DNA of 15,002 nt from Collinsella sp. (GTDB lineage Bacteria; Actinomycetota; Coriobacteriia; Coriobacteriales; Coriobacteriaceae), in contig DYAA01000117.1 in assembly GCA_019419405.1 (NCBI GenBank), positions 1 through 15,002 on the forward strand. Direction: 5' to 3'. The notes under the pieces were generated by a model. The model was not told the origin of the DNA. It saw only the letters and a list, made by a program, of their open reading frames with translations, and searched no databases. Every line of letters begins with the position of its first letter. The stretch's first letter is position 1. Of the stretch, positions 6,746 to 13,669 are shown one piece after another. A program made the position numbers and the translations under genes.

Positions 6746-7189
6746 CTAGGCGATGCCGCTGGAGCCGAAGCCTCCGTTGCCTCGGTCGGTTTTGTCTAGT
6801 TCTTCTACTTCTATGAGGTTGACCGTGGGGACTTCTTGGATGACGAGTTGGGCTATGCGGTCGCCTTTATTGATTTGAATGTTAATGGAGGGATCCAGGT
6901 TGATGAGGATAACCTTGAGTTCTCCTCGGTAGTGGGCGTCGATGAGGCCCGGCGTGTTGACTATAGACAGGCCCTGCTTGATGGCCAAGCCGCTGCGGGG
7001 CTGAACGAAGCCGGCGTAGCCATCGGGCAGGGCGATGGCCAGCCCCGTAGAGACCAGACGGCGTTCGAAGGGCTTCAGGACGCAGTCCTCATTGGAGCGC
7101 AAATCCAAGCCGGCATCGGTGGGATGGGCGTATTTGGGAAGCTCGACGGTGGGATCGAGACGCTTTATGTTGACGGTAATGTTGGACAT
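6746..7189 (-). CDS. dut: dUTP diphosphatase (trimeric dUTPase)
   Basis: The enzyme hydrolyses dUTP to dUMP and pyrophosphate, keeping uracil out of DNA and feeding thymidylate synthesis. The 147-residue protein has all five motifs of the trimeric family: DAGLDL (25-30), QPRSGLA (63-69), GLIDAHYRGELKV (81-93) with catalytic Asp84, GDRIAQLV (109-116) and the glycine-rich C-terminal arm RGNGGFGSSG (136-145) that closes over the active site. The ribosome-binding site AAGGTGA contains the nrdR stop codon and the ATG follows that stop after four bases, so translation is probably coupled to nrdR. In an operon with NrdR, the repressor of ribonucleotide reductase, it would help balance the dNTP pool. 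Confidence 0.97.
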   Translation of the reverse strand: MSNITVNIKRLDPTVELPKYAHPTDAGLDLRSNEDCVLKPFERRLVSTGLAIALPDGYAGFVQPRSGLAIKQGLSIVNTPGLIDAHYRGELKVILINLDPSINIQINKGDRIAQLVIQEVPTVNLIEVEELDKTDRGNGGFGSSGIA

Positions 7190-7193
7190 GGAA

Positions 7194-7637
7194 TCACCTT
7201 AGCTTGTCGAGCTCTTGCAGAAACTCATCGACGTCTTTGAAATCGCGGTAGACCGAGGCAAAGCGGATGTACGCCACCTTGTCGATCTTGGCCAAGCGCT
7301 TGAGCACCATGTCACCCAACTCATGGGACGTGACGGCCGTCAGTGTGCGAGAGCGCAGCTCGACCTCGATGTCATCGATAATCTCATTGAGCTTCTTAGT
7401 GTCGATATCGCGCTTGATGGTGGCGCGCATCAAGCCGACAAGAAGCTTATTGCGATCGAACCGCTGCTTAGTTCCATCTGACTTAATGACCTCGATAGGG
7501 TCCTCGCATCGCTCAAACGTTGTAAAGCGGTAGTTACACGAGCAACATTCGCGACGGCGCTTAATGGTGTTATTTGACTCCTGCATACGGGAATCAACGA
7601 CGCGGGTATGTGCCTTGCCGCATTTGGGACAGCGCAT
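7194..7637 (-). CDS. nrdR: Transcriptional repressor NrdR
   Basis: NrdR represses ribonucleotide reductase genes in response to ATP/dATP. The 147 residues show the family plan: an N-terminal zinc ribbon with CPKC (Cys3, Cys6) and ECCSC (Cys31 or 32, Cys34) followed by RFTTFE (37-42), and then an ATP-cone domain from about 49 to 139 (IEVIKSDGTKQRFDRNKLL at its start). The final helices containing YIRFASVYRDF are typical. AGGAGG precedes the ATG by four bases. That site and the start codon lie in the 3' arm of a 12-bp inverted repeat (7632-7675). The gene follows a LysM division-suppressor gene and overlaps the dut ribosome-binding site. Its neighbourhood with lexA matches the actinobacterial arrangement. 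Confidence 0.97.
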   Translation of the reverse strand: MRCPKCGKAHTRVVDSRMQESNNTIKRRRECCSCNYRFTTFERCEDPIEVIKSDGTKQRFDRNKLLVGLMRATIKRDIDTKKLNEIIDDIEVELRSRTLTAVTSHELGDMVLKRLAKIDKVAYIRFASVYRDFKDVDEFLQELDKLR

Positions 7638-7675
7638 GGTACCTCCTCTTAAACGATAACAAGGGTACCATGCGC
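7632..7675 (-). promoter_or_regulatory. Inverted repeat covering the nrdR start codon
   Basis: GCGCATGGTACC (7632-7643) and its exact reverse complement GGTACCATGCGC (7664-7675) are 12-bp arms around a 20-base loop. In the nrdR mRNA the 3' arm holds the AUG (7637-7635) and the last two bases of the AGGAGG ribosome-binding site. Folding would hide the start codon. No T-run follows, so it is not a terminator. Regulation by this fold is inference. Confidence 0.6.
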
Positions 7676-7688
7676 AGCGCGATAATGA

Positions 7689-8138
7689 TTACGAACGAGC
7701 AGGAACCTTAAGATGCGCACCGGCGGCGAGCGAACCATGCTCCAGATGATTGACGCTACGGATCATGTCGGAAGTCTCTTGCGTGGAAAGGCCTTCGATT
7801 GGATATTCTTCGGCAATCGACCAAAGAGAATCGCCAGGCTGAACGCGAATGGTCTCGTAGGTAATGTTGGAAACGGACTCGGCATACGCGGCGTGACGAG
7901 TGCTAAAGACCGACATAGCGAGGACAAAGAAGAGCGTAAGCGCAACGGCGACGGCGACAATCGTCGGAACCTTCAGGGCAACGCGGGCCGGCGCGACTAC
8001 AGCCTGCTGATTGCGCGCAGGCTTTACGGTCAAAGGCTGAAAGCCGGAGCGGCCACCCTGAACAACCGTAAAAGTGGGTTCTGCAGGCGTCTCGAGCTTA
8101 AGGGCGAGGTTTCCCTGGACCATATTCGTTACGTTCAT
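7689..8138 (-). CDS. LysM membrane protein, SOS cell-division suppressor of the YneA/DivS/ChiZ type
   Basis: The 149-residue protein has a cytoplasmic N-terminus of about 57 residues, one membrane segment (about 58-79, IVAVAVALTLFFVLAMSVF), and an external LysM domain (94-146) starting YETIRVQPGDSLWSIAEEYP and ending HLKVP. This plan and the place next to lexA match YneA (Bacillus), DivS (Corynebacterium) and Rv2719c/ChiZ (Mycobacterium), which halt division during the SOS response. Sequence similarity outside LysM is not obvious, so the function rests on architecture and context. Two ATGs adjoin; the second (8138) was chosen because it is six bases from AGGAG, the first (8141) only three. 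Its promoter carries a LexA box in the spacer. nrdR follows after 51 bases and is probably co-transcribed. Confidence 0.82.
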   Translation of the reverse strand: MNVTNMVQGNLALKLETPAEPTFTVVQGGRSGFQPLTVKPARNQQAVVAPARVALKVPTIVAVAVALTLFFVLAMSVFSTRHAAYAESVSNITYETIRVQPGDSLWSIAEEYPIEGLSTQETSDMIRSVNHLEHGSLAAGAHLKVPARS

Positions 8139-8208
8139 CATGTTCTCCTCTCGCGTGTTTTGCTGAGAACAGTTTTATCAAGCCGCGCGGACAAAAATGT
8201 CTAGCGCG

Positions 8209-8222
8209 AGAACGAATGTTCG
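8209..8222. promoter_or_regulatory. SOS (LexA) box 1
   Basis: AGAACGAATGTTCG contains GAAC-N4-GTTC, the core of the Gram-positive LexA site. It lies just downstream of the LysM-gene -10 box, near the expected transcription start of that gene. Confidence 0.82.
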
Positions 8223-8228
8223 GTTATT

Positions 8229-8256
8229 ATTATCTTCGAACAGTTGTTCCTGTCAA
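8229..8256 (-). promoter_or_regulatory. Promoter of the LysM gene, with a LexA box in the spacer
   Basis: On the minus strand a perfect TTGACA (8256-8251) is followed 16 bases later by GATAAT (8234-8229). The LexA box at 8237-8250 fills the spacer almost completely, so bound LexA would exclude RNA polymerase. Confidence 0.82.
8237..8250. promoter_or_regulatory. SOS (LexA) box 2
   Basis: CGAACAGTTGTTCC agrees with the Bacillus/actinobacterial consensus CGAACRNRYGTTYC in all but minor positions and has a perfect GAAC-N4-GTTC core. It occupies the spacer of the LysM-gene promoter. Confidence 0.9.
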
Positions 8257-8264
8257 GCAAAATT

Positions 8265-8278
8265 CGAACATTTGTTTG
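8265..8278. promoter_or_regulatory. SOS (LexA) box 3, one core mismatch
   Basis: CGAACATTTGTTTG has a good left half and GTTT in place of GTTC in the right half. It is the box nearest lexA, 24 bases before its ATG, and probably serves autorepression of lexA with a weaker affinity. Confidence 0.7.
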
Positions 8279-8301
8279 ACATGGGTAGAGAGGATGCCCT
8301 G

Positions 8302-8946
8302 ATGGCTCGCAAAATTACCAAGCGTCAGCAGCAAATTTACGACTTCATCAAGGAATATCAGCAGGAGAAGGGTTATCCGCCCAGCGTGCGCGAGATGGCT
8401 TCTGCCGTGGGCCTTTCCTCCCCCAGCACCGTGCACGCCCATCTCTCTGCCCTGGAGGCGCGCGGGCTACTCAAGCGCGATGCCACCAAACCGCGCGCCC
8501 TGGAACTCTTTAACGAGGATGGTTCCTCTGTCTCAATTTCTAAATCTGACGAGCCCACCGCACCTCGCGGAACGGTCTCGCTACCGCTCGTTGGTCGCGT
8601 CGCGGCTGGGATTCCCATTCTGGCCGAGCAGAATATCGAAGACACGTTTACTATCCCGACCGAAATCGCCACTGATCAGGGTTCCTTTATCCTTGAGGTG
8701 CATGGGAGCTCAATGATCAATGTCGGCATCTTCAATGGCGATTACATCATCGTCCGTGAACAAAAGAGTGCCATGAACGGCGAAATTGTCGTGGCCATGA
8801 TTGATGGTTCGGCGACCGTCAAGACGTTCTACAAGGAGCAGGGGCGTGTGCGCTTGCAGCCCGAGAACGACACCATGGAACCTATCTATGCAACGAATCC
8901 CATTATCCTGGGCAAAGTCGTCGGCTTGATGCGCCGGTTCTCGTAA
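8302..8946 (+). CDS. lexA: SOS repressor LexA
   Basis: LexA represses DNA-damage genes and cleaves itself when stimulated by RecA filaments. The 214-residue protein has a winged-helix N-terminus (about 1-65; PPSVREMASAVGLSSPSTV at 26-44), a variable linker, and the S24 peptidase domain. The cleavage site is Ala102-Gly103 in GRVAAGIP. The catalytic pair is Ser137 in HGSSM, where most relatives have GDSM or GESM, and Lys174 in ATVKTF. The ATG at 8302 has AGAGAGGA at good spacing; the ATG at 8281 overlaps the end of SOS box 3 region and has no such site. Three LexA boxes lie upstream, shared with the divergent LysM gene. The stop codon overlaps the start of the DUF1624 gene (TAATG). Confidence 0.97.
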   Translation: MARKITKRQQQIYDFIKEYQQEKGYPPSVREMASAVGLSSPSTVHAHLSALEARGLLKRDATKPRALELFNEDGSSVSISKSDEPTAPRGTVSLPLVGRVAAGIPILAEQNIEDTFTIPTEIATDQGSFILEVHGSSMINVGIFNGDYIIVREQKSAMNGEIVVAMIDGSATVKTFYKEQGRVRLQPENDTMEPIYATNPIILGKVVGLMRRFS

Positions 8947-9650
8947 TGCAAAAACGCATCACCATATTTGATACCTTCCGCGGGTTTACGATGATTTCTA
9001 TGGCAGGTTTTCACGCTTGCTATGATCTCGCCTACCTGTACGGCTGGGATATGCCCTGGTTTACCCAGTCAGCCTTTCAAGACATCTGGCGCGCCAGCAT
9101 CAGCTGGGTATTTTTGTTTATCGCCGGTTGGATGTGCACCCTTTCGCGCAACAATATCAAACGTGCCGCCAAATACGCCTTAGCAGCACTCGTTGTCTGG
9201 TTGGCAACAACACTTGTCTCAGTCGACGATTCGGTTAATTTTGGCATCATCTACTGCATGGCCGCATGCACCGGCATCGTGGCGTTGACCGATCCCGTCC
9301 TTAAGAAGATAGCGGCGAGATGGGGCATGCCCCTATGCCTTATGTTGTTCGTAATCACCTGGAGCATCCCCAAAACGATCTACCCTGTCCCCTACCTGGC
9401 GTGGCTGGGATTTCCGAGCCCTGGGTTTATCTCAGGTGATTACTACCCCATCATCCCGTTTATCTTTATGTATCTTGCAGGATACTTCGCCGCACACATA
9501 GCGCAGGGAATCGATAAGACCGTCCCTAGCTGGGCCTACGCCAACCCCCTGCCGGCGCTCGCCAGCCTTGGACGTCACGCTCTCCTCTTTTATCTGCTGC
9601 ATCAGCCCATCATTCTGGGCATTTTGGAGCTCGTCTACTCGGTGCGATAA
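8946..9650 (+). CDS. DUF1624 multi-pass membrane protein (HGSNAT/acyltransferase-like)
   Basis: The 234-residue protein is hydrophobic throughout, with about six or seven likely membrane segments (for example 49-64, 75-92, 99-115, 128-140, 166-184 and 208-232). The opening IFDTFRGFTMISMAGFHACY (7-26) and the ending LGRHALLFYLLHQPIIL (208-224) are typical of DUF1624, related to heparan-alpha-glucosaminide N-acetyltransferase and other membrane acyltransferases. Conserved candidates are Arg12, His23, His211 and His219. Substrate and reaction are unknown. Its ATG overlaps the lexA stop by one base and lacks a clear ribosome-binding site, so it probably depends on lexA translation and would be co-induced by DNA damage. 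Its last 16 bases overlap the end of hflX on the other strand. Confidence 0.83.
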   Translation: MQKRITIFDTFRGFTMISMAGFHACYDLAYLYGWDMPWFTQSAFQDIWRASISWVFLFIAGWMCTLSRNNIKRAAKYALAALVVWLATTLVSVDDSVNFGIIYCMAACTGIVALTDPVLKKIAARWGMPLCLMLFVITWSIPKTIYPVPYLAWLGFPSPGFISGDYYPIIPFIFMYLAGYFAAHIAQGIDKTVPSWAYANPLPALASLGRHALLFYLLHQPIILGILELVYSVR

Positions 9651-10924
9651 CGCTCGAGCAGCGGTGCAATACGAGCCGGCAACTTCGCCACAATGCGAAC
9701 GCCGTCCTCGAGATATTCCTCATGCAGAAGGGTTCCCTGCTCATGCACCAGCGTGATGAGAGCGCCCTCACGATACGGGATATCAGCGGAGAGCAACACA
9801 TCGGTGGCAGCTGCCTCGCGAGCAATCCGGTCGACGAGATCGTCGAGCCCCTCGCCCGTTTGGGCCGAGAACAGAACGGCCTCCGGATAGCGACGACGGA
9901 AACTCAATCGATCGACGCTATCGAGAAGATCGATTTTATTGAATACGGTCAGCGTTAAACGCTCTCCGGCGCCGATCTCATCAAGCACGCGGTCGACAGC
10001 CTCCAGCTGCCGCTCATAGTCCTCGTCAGACGCATCTACGACTTTGAGAATTAGATCGGCGCCCAAAACCTCGGACAGCGTCGATTTAAAGGCATCGACC
10101 AGACCATGGGGCAGCTTTTGAATAAAGCCGACGGTATCGGTAATCGTCATGCCGCGACCGCCGGGCAGACGATACGAACGCGTCGTCGGGTCGAGCGTAG
10201 CAAACAGCTTGTCCCGCGAAAGTACCGTAGAGCCGGTCAGACGATTGAGTAACGTCGATTTACCGGCATTGGTATAACCGGCTAACGCGACGCGAAACGC
10301 CGGTGACTCAATGCGACTCTTGGATTGAACATCACGACGCTGTTCAACCTGCTTGAGCTCACGACGAAGCGCAGCGATCTTATTACGAATGAGGCGACGG
10401 TCGACCTCGAGCTGACTTTCGCCCTGACCAAAACGTGAGCCGATGCCGCCGCGCGTCTGCTCCTTGGCGAGATGGCTCCACATGCCACGCAGGCGAGGCA
10501 ACAAATATTGAAGCTGTGCCAGCTGTACCTGCAGGCGTCCCTCACGCGTCTGAGCATGCAGGCCAAAGATATCCAGGATCAGTGCTGTACGATCGATAAT
10601 CTTTACCGGCTCGCCCACGGCTTTCTCCAAATAGGATTGCTGCGAGGGGGTCAGGTCGTCGTCAAAAATAACGACATCGGCATCCATGCGATGCACCAGG
10701 CCGCACAGCTCTTCAACCTTACCGGAACCGATAAACGATTTAGGATACGGCTTTACCAAACGCTGCGACAAGCGTGCCACGCACTGGGCACCAGCCGTGT
10801 GGGCAAGGCGTTCCAGCTCATCGAGCGATCGATCGAGTGGCCATGCATTGTCGCGCCACTCAACACCAACTAAAATGGCACGCTCGGGCTCGGGTGCCGT
10901 GGGAACAAGGGGGAAACGGGCCAT
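9635..10924 (-). CDS. hflX: Ribosome-associated GTPase HflX
   Basis: HflX binds the large ribosomal subunit and splits stalled or stressed ribosomes. The 429-residue length is normal. The N-terminal HflX domain includes SFIGSGKVEEL (63-73), DDDLTPSQQSYLE (88-100) and DRTALILDIF (111-120). A coiled-coil region with GGIGSRFGQGE (159-169) follows. The GTPase domain has G1 GYTNAGKST (216-224), the G2 region FATLDPTTR (241-249), G3 DTVGF (263-267), G4 NKID (329-332) and G5 SAQTG (353-357). Its start shares one base with the miaA stop (TAATG), and GAGG inside miaA lies at good spacing. It is the last gene of the minus-strand operon and overlaps the DUF1624 gene tail to tail by 16 bases. Confidence 0.97.
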   Translation of the reverse strand: MARFPLVPTAPEPERAILVGVEWRDNAWPLDRSLDELERLAHTAGAQCVARLSQRLVKPYPKSFIGSGKVEELCGLVHRMDADVVIFDDDLTPSQQSYLEKAVGEPVKIIDRTALILDIFGLHAQTREGRLQVQLAQLQYLLPRLRGMWSHLAKEQTRGGIGSRFGQGESQLEVDRRLIRNKIAALRRELKQVEQRRDVQSKSRIESPAFRVALAGYTNAGKSTLLNRLTGSTVLSRDKLFATLDPTTRSYRLPGGRGMTITDTVGFIQKLPHGLVDAFKSTLSEVLGADLILKVVDASDEDYERQLEAVDRVLDEIGAGERLTLTVFNKIDLLDSVDRLSFRRRYPEAVLFSAQTGEGLDDLVDRIAREAAATDVLLSADIPYREGALITLVHEQGTLLHEEYLEDGVRIVAKLPARIAPLLERYRTE

Positions 10925-11862
10925 TAGGCAGCCTCAATACGATGCAGGATATCCTCAACGACCCCATCGATCGTACATTCATCCATATCAAACCACACGA
11001 TACGGTCATCGCGCTTAAACCACGAAAGCTGACGCTTGGCATAACGACGCGAACGCATCTTAATGAGTTCGCGAGCCTCATCCATGCTCATCACGCCATT
11101 GAAAGCATCGATGATCTCTTTATAGCCAATTGCCTGCATCGACGTCAGGGCATCTCCCAGCCCCTGGTCCATAAGACCGCGGACCTCGTCGACAAGACCC
11201 TGCTCAAACATCAGATCGACGCGCAGGTTAATGCGTTCATAGAGCACCTCGCGATTTCGCGTCAGGCCAAACCATAACGCATGATAATGCTCGCGCGGAA
11301 CACTAAACTGCGACTTTTGCTGCGCATAGGAAACCCCATCATCGTGCATTTCGAGCGCGCGAATCACACGCCGCACGTTATGGGGATGAATAACAGCAGC
11401 TGATTCTGGATCACGCTCGGCAAGCAGGGCATGCAGTTCTTCCTCGCCAATACGCTCGGCAAGCTCCTGATAGCCCGCACGACGATCGTCCTCAAGTTCA
11501 CCCGAGGGAAAGTCCATCTCATCAAGGGCGGCCTTGAGATATAGCCCCGTACCTCCGCAAAAAACCGGCAGGCAACCCGAACCAAGGAGACGTTCAACAT
11601 GCACGCGAGCGTCAGCCTGATAAAGCGCAGCAGAATATGCCACACCCGGCTCTACAATGTCGACGAGACGCAGCGGCGCCGTACACTCATCGGGCGCCAT
11701 CTTTGCGGTACCGATGTCCATGCCGCGATAGATTTGCATCGCGTCGCACGACAGCACTTCGGACGAAAGACGGGCTGCCAAACGGTCGGCAACATCGCTC
11801 TTACCAACCGCCGTCGGACCGACGATCGCAACGGCGGAAAGACCTGCCCCGGGAGCAACCAT
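10924..11862 (-). CDS. miaA: tRNA dimethylallyltransferase
   Basis: MiaA adds a dimethylallyl group to N6 of A37 in tRNAs that read codons starting with U, giving i6A. The 312-residue protein shows the P-loop GPTAVGKS (15-22), the motif SCDAMQIYRGMDIGTAK (38-54) with catalytic Asp40, and GGTGLYLKA (103-111). Further on are the HPHNVRRVIRALE segment, AIGYKEI, and the C-terminal RRYAKRQLSWFKRD, which contacts tRNA. The start overlaps the miaB stop by one base (TAATG) without a strong ribosome-binding site, so coupling with miaB is likely. The pair miaB-miaA encodes successive steps of the ms2i6A pathway. Confidence 0.97.
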   Translation of the reverse strand: MVAPGAGLSAVAIVGPTAVGKSDVADRLAARLSSEVLSCDAMQIYRGMDIGTAKMAPDECTAPLRLVDIVEPGVAYSAALYQADARVHVERLLGSGCLPVFCGGTGLYLKAALDEMDFPSGELEDDRRAGYQELAERIGEEELHALLAERDPESAAVIHPHNVRRVIRALEMHDDGVSYAQQKSQFSVPREHYHALWFGLTRNREVLYERINLRVDLMFEQGLVDEVRGLMDQGLGDALTSMQAIGYKEIIDAFNGVMSMDEARELIKMRSRRYAKRQLSWFKRDDRIVWFDMDECTIDGVVEDILHRIEAA

Positions 11863-13238
11863 TAGCGAGGCTCGCCCACAACGGAGCCGGACAAATACCA
11901 GGTCTTGGCAACGTCAACGTCAACATCAACGATATTGCCAACAAGCTGATCGATGCTGTAACCCTCGGGGATAGGCGCGTGCACAGTCTGATTCTTGGGA
12001 CTCTTGCCCAGCAGGACCGCGTCGTTCTTTTTACTCGTTCCCTCAATGAGCGCCGGAACCACAGTATGAAGCTCACCCTGGTTATACTCGTATGCCGTGG
12101 TCTCGATAACCTTAACCAAGCGGTTGAAACGCTCGAGAATAACCTCATGCGGCGTAGGATCGTCAATCTCGGCAGCCGGGGTACCGGCGCGCTTGGAATA
12201 GATGAAGGTATAGGCCTGAGCATAGCGGACCGTCTCGGCAAGTGAGAACGTCTGCTCAAAGTCCTCTTCAGTCTCACCCGGGAAGCCAACGATAATGTCG
12301 GTCGAGAGCGCGATGTCGGGCATGCGGTTGCGAATGCGATCGACAAGGCCCAGATAGTCCTCGCGTGTATAACGGCGATTCATCTCTTTGAGGATCCGCG
12401 TCGAACCTGACTGGACGGCCAGATGCAGCTGCGGCATAACGGCAGGCGTCTCGGCCATGGCATCGATGGTCTCGGGCAGCAGGTCCTTGGGATGTGAAGA
12501 CGTAAAGAAGATACGCTCCACACCCGTATCGCCCACGGCACGCAGCAGATCGGCAAAACGCGGCTTGCCAAACAGATCGCGACCATATGAGTTAACGTTT
12601 TGGCCCAACAGCGTAATCTCACGCACGCCCTGGCGTACCAAACCGGTCACCTCGTCGACAATCTCCTCGAAGGGGCGGCTCTTTTCGCGACCACGCACAT
12701 ACGGCACGATGCAATAGGTGCAGAAATTATTGCAGCCTGTCATGATGGGCACCCAAGCGTGATACTGAGTCTCGCGATGCCACGGCATGCTCATGGCGTC
12801 CGTATCCTCATGCTCATTGGCACGGATATGACGCTTACCATCAAGGAACGCCTCGGCAATGAGCTCGGCCACATGTGCGATGGAATGCGTGCCAAAAATG
12901 ACATTGACATTATCGACGTTGGTGAGCAGGCCCTCGCCATCGCGCTGCGCGATGCAACCGCCAACGGCAACCACGCGCTTGCCCGAAGGCGAAGGCGGCA
13001 GGCTTTTGCAGGAATTGCACTGACCGTACAGGCGAGTATCGGCGGCCTCGCGCACGCAGCACGTCATGAAGACAACGATATCGGCATGCGCGGGATCGAG
13101 CGCCATGAGGCAGCCATACGAATCAAGCAGACCGCTCACACGCTCGGAGTCGTGCTGATTCATCTGGCAGCCAAAGGTGCGGATAAAGTAGGTTTTACCG
13201 GCAAGAATATCGCGTACGGAACGCTGGTCCATGTGCAT
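11862..13238 (-). CDS. miaB: tRNA-2-methylthio-N6-dimethylallyladenosine synthase
   Basis: MiaB is a radical-SAM methylthiotransferase that turns i6A37 into ms2i6A37. The 458-residue protein has the three expected domains. The N-terminal UPF0004 domain holds the auxiliary cluster ligands Cys24 (TFGCQMNQHDSE), Cys60 (FMTCCVRE) and Cys95 (AVGGCIAQ). The radical-SAM CxxxCxxC is at Cys169, Cys173 and Cys176 (GCNNFCTYCIVPYVRGRE). A TRAM RNA-binding domain fills about 390-458. Oddly, a CNSC pair (74-77) and Cys61 lie within the first domain, where most relatives have no cysteines. ATGs at 13238 and 13232 are both possible; upstream AGGA is weak for either. It follows spoVS by 39 bases and is coupled to miaA. 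Confidence 0.96.
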   Translation of the reverse strand: MHMDQRSVRDILAGKTYFIRTFGCQMNQHDSERVSGLLDSYGCLMALDPAHADIVVFMTCCVREAADTRLYGQCNSCKSLPPSPSGKRVVAVGGCIAQRDGEGLLTNVDNVNVIFGTHSIAHVAELIAEAFLDGKRHIRANEHEDTDAMSMPWHRETQYHAWVPIMTGCNNFCTYCIVPYVRGREKSRPFEEIVDEVTGLVRQGVREITLLGQNVNSYGRDLFGKPRFADLLRAVGDTGVERIFFTSSHPKDLLPETIDAMAETPAVMPQLHLAVQSGSTRILKEMNRRYTREDYLGLVDRIRNRMPDIALSTDIIVGFPGETEEDFEQTFSLAETVRYAQAYTFIYSKRAGTPAAEIDDPTPHEVILERFNRLVKVIETTAYEYNQGELHTVVPALIEGTSKKNDAVLLGKSPKNQTVHAPIPEGYSIDQLVGNIVDVDVDVAKTWYLSGSVVGEPR

Positions 13239-13277
13239 AAGTCCTAACGATGGGGAGCGGAACGAGGCAAGCAGAAG

Positions 13278-13595
13278 CTATGCCACAGGCTTAACATCAT
13301 CCATGACGACGTTATCCATAGCAGCTCGATTGATCTGGTGAACGTAGATAGAAAGGCGGATGGCCGTGCGCGACTCCCCGTTAATGAGGATGTCGGAGAA
13401 CACGGGCGCGCAGGAAATATCAAAACCGGTTGGAATCAAAAAACCGCGCGCGATAGCAACGGCCTTAATGGCTTGGTTGACGGCACCAGCGCCGACACAC
13501 TGGATGTTGACGGGTACACCATCCTTGACCATGCCGGCGATGGCGCCGGCAACGGACGCGGGCGATGATTTGCTTGATACCTTCAGGCAATCCAT
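13278..13595 (-). CDS. spoVS: Stage V sporulation protein S family (SpoVS)
   Basis: SpoVS is a small Alba-like protein needed for late sporulation in Bacillus but widespread in bacteria that do not sporulate, where its role is unclear; nucleic-acid binding is suspected from the fold. The core is strongly conserved: LKVSSKSSPASVAGAIAG (4-21), VGAGAVNQAIKAVAIARGF (34-52) and the INGESRTAIRLSIY segment. The 105-residue length exceeds the usual 86 by about 18 residues at the C-terminus (ending VMDDVKPVA). The ATG at 13595 has AGGAG at 7-base spacing and gives the standard N-terminus; an open frame back to 13670 is rejected. Its place between rny and miaB recalls the Bacillus order rny-ymdB-spoVS-...-miaB. 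Confidence 0.94.
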   Translation of the reverse strand: MDCLKVSSKSSPASVAGAIAGMVKDGVPVNIQCVGAGAVNQAIKAVAIARGFLIPTGFDISCAPVFSDILINGESRTAIRLSIYVHQINRAAMDNVVMDDVKPVA

Positions 13596-13669
13596 GAAGA
13601 AACTCCTGCATTTAAAAGTACGTTTTAACTGCAATAACTGTATCGTACCGAGTGGACTCGGTAAAGGCA

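Noticed and set aside
8165..8176. GAACAGTTTTAT as a fourth LexA box near the LysM start codon
   Set aside because: Only the left half matches. The right half lacks GTTC.
8197..8301. Upstream starts of the lexA frame (GTG-type at 8197, ATG at 8281)
   Set aside because: They lie in or beside the SOS boxes without a ribosome-binding site. The ATG at 8302 gives the standard LexA N-terminus.
13646..13663. Short palindrome ACCGAGT/ACTCGGT between the GHKL ATPase and spoVS as a terminator
   Set aside because: The stem has only about seven pairs with almost no loop, and no T-run follows on the minus strand.
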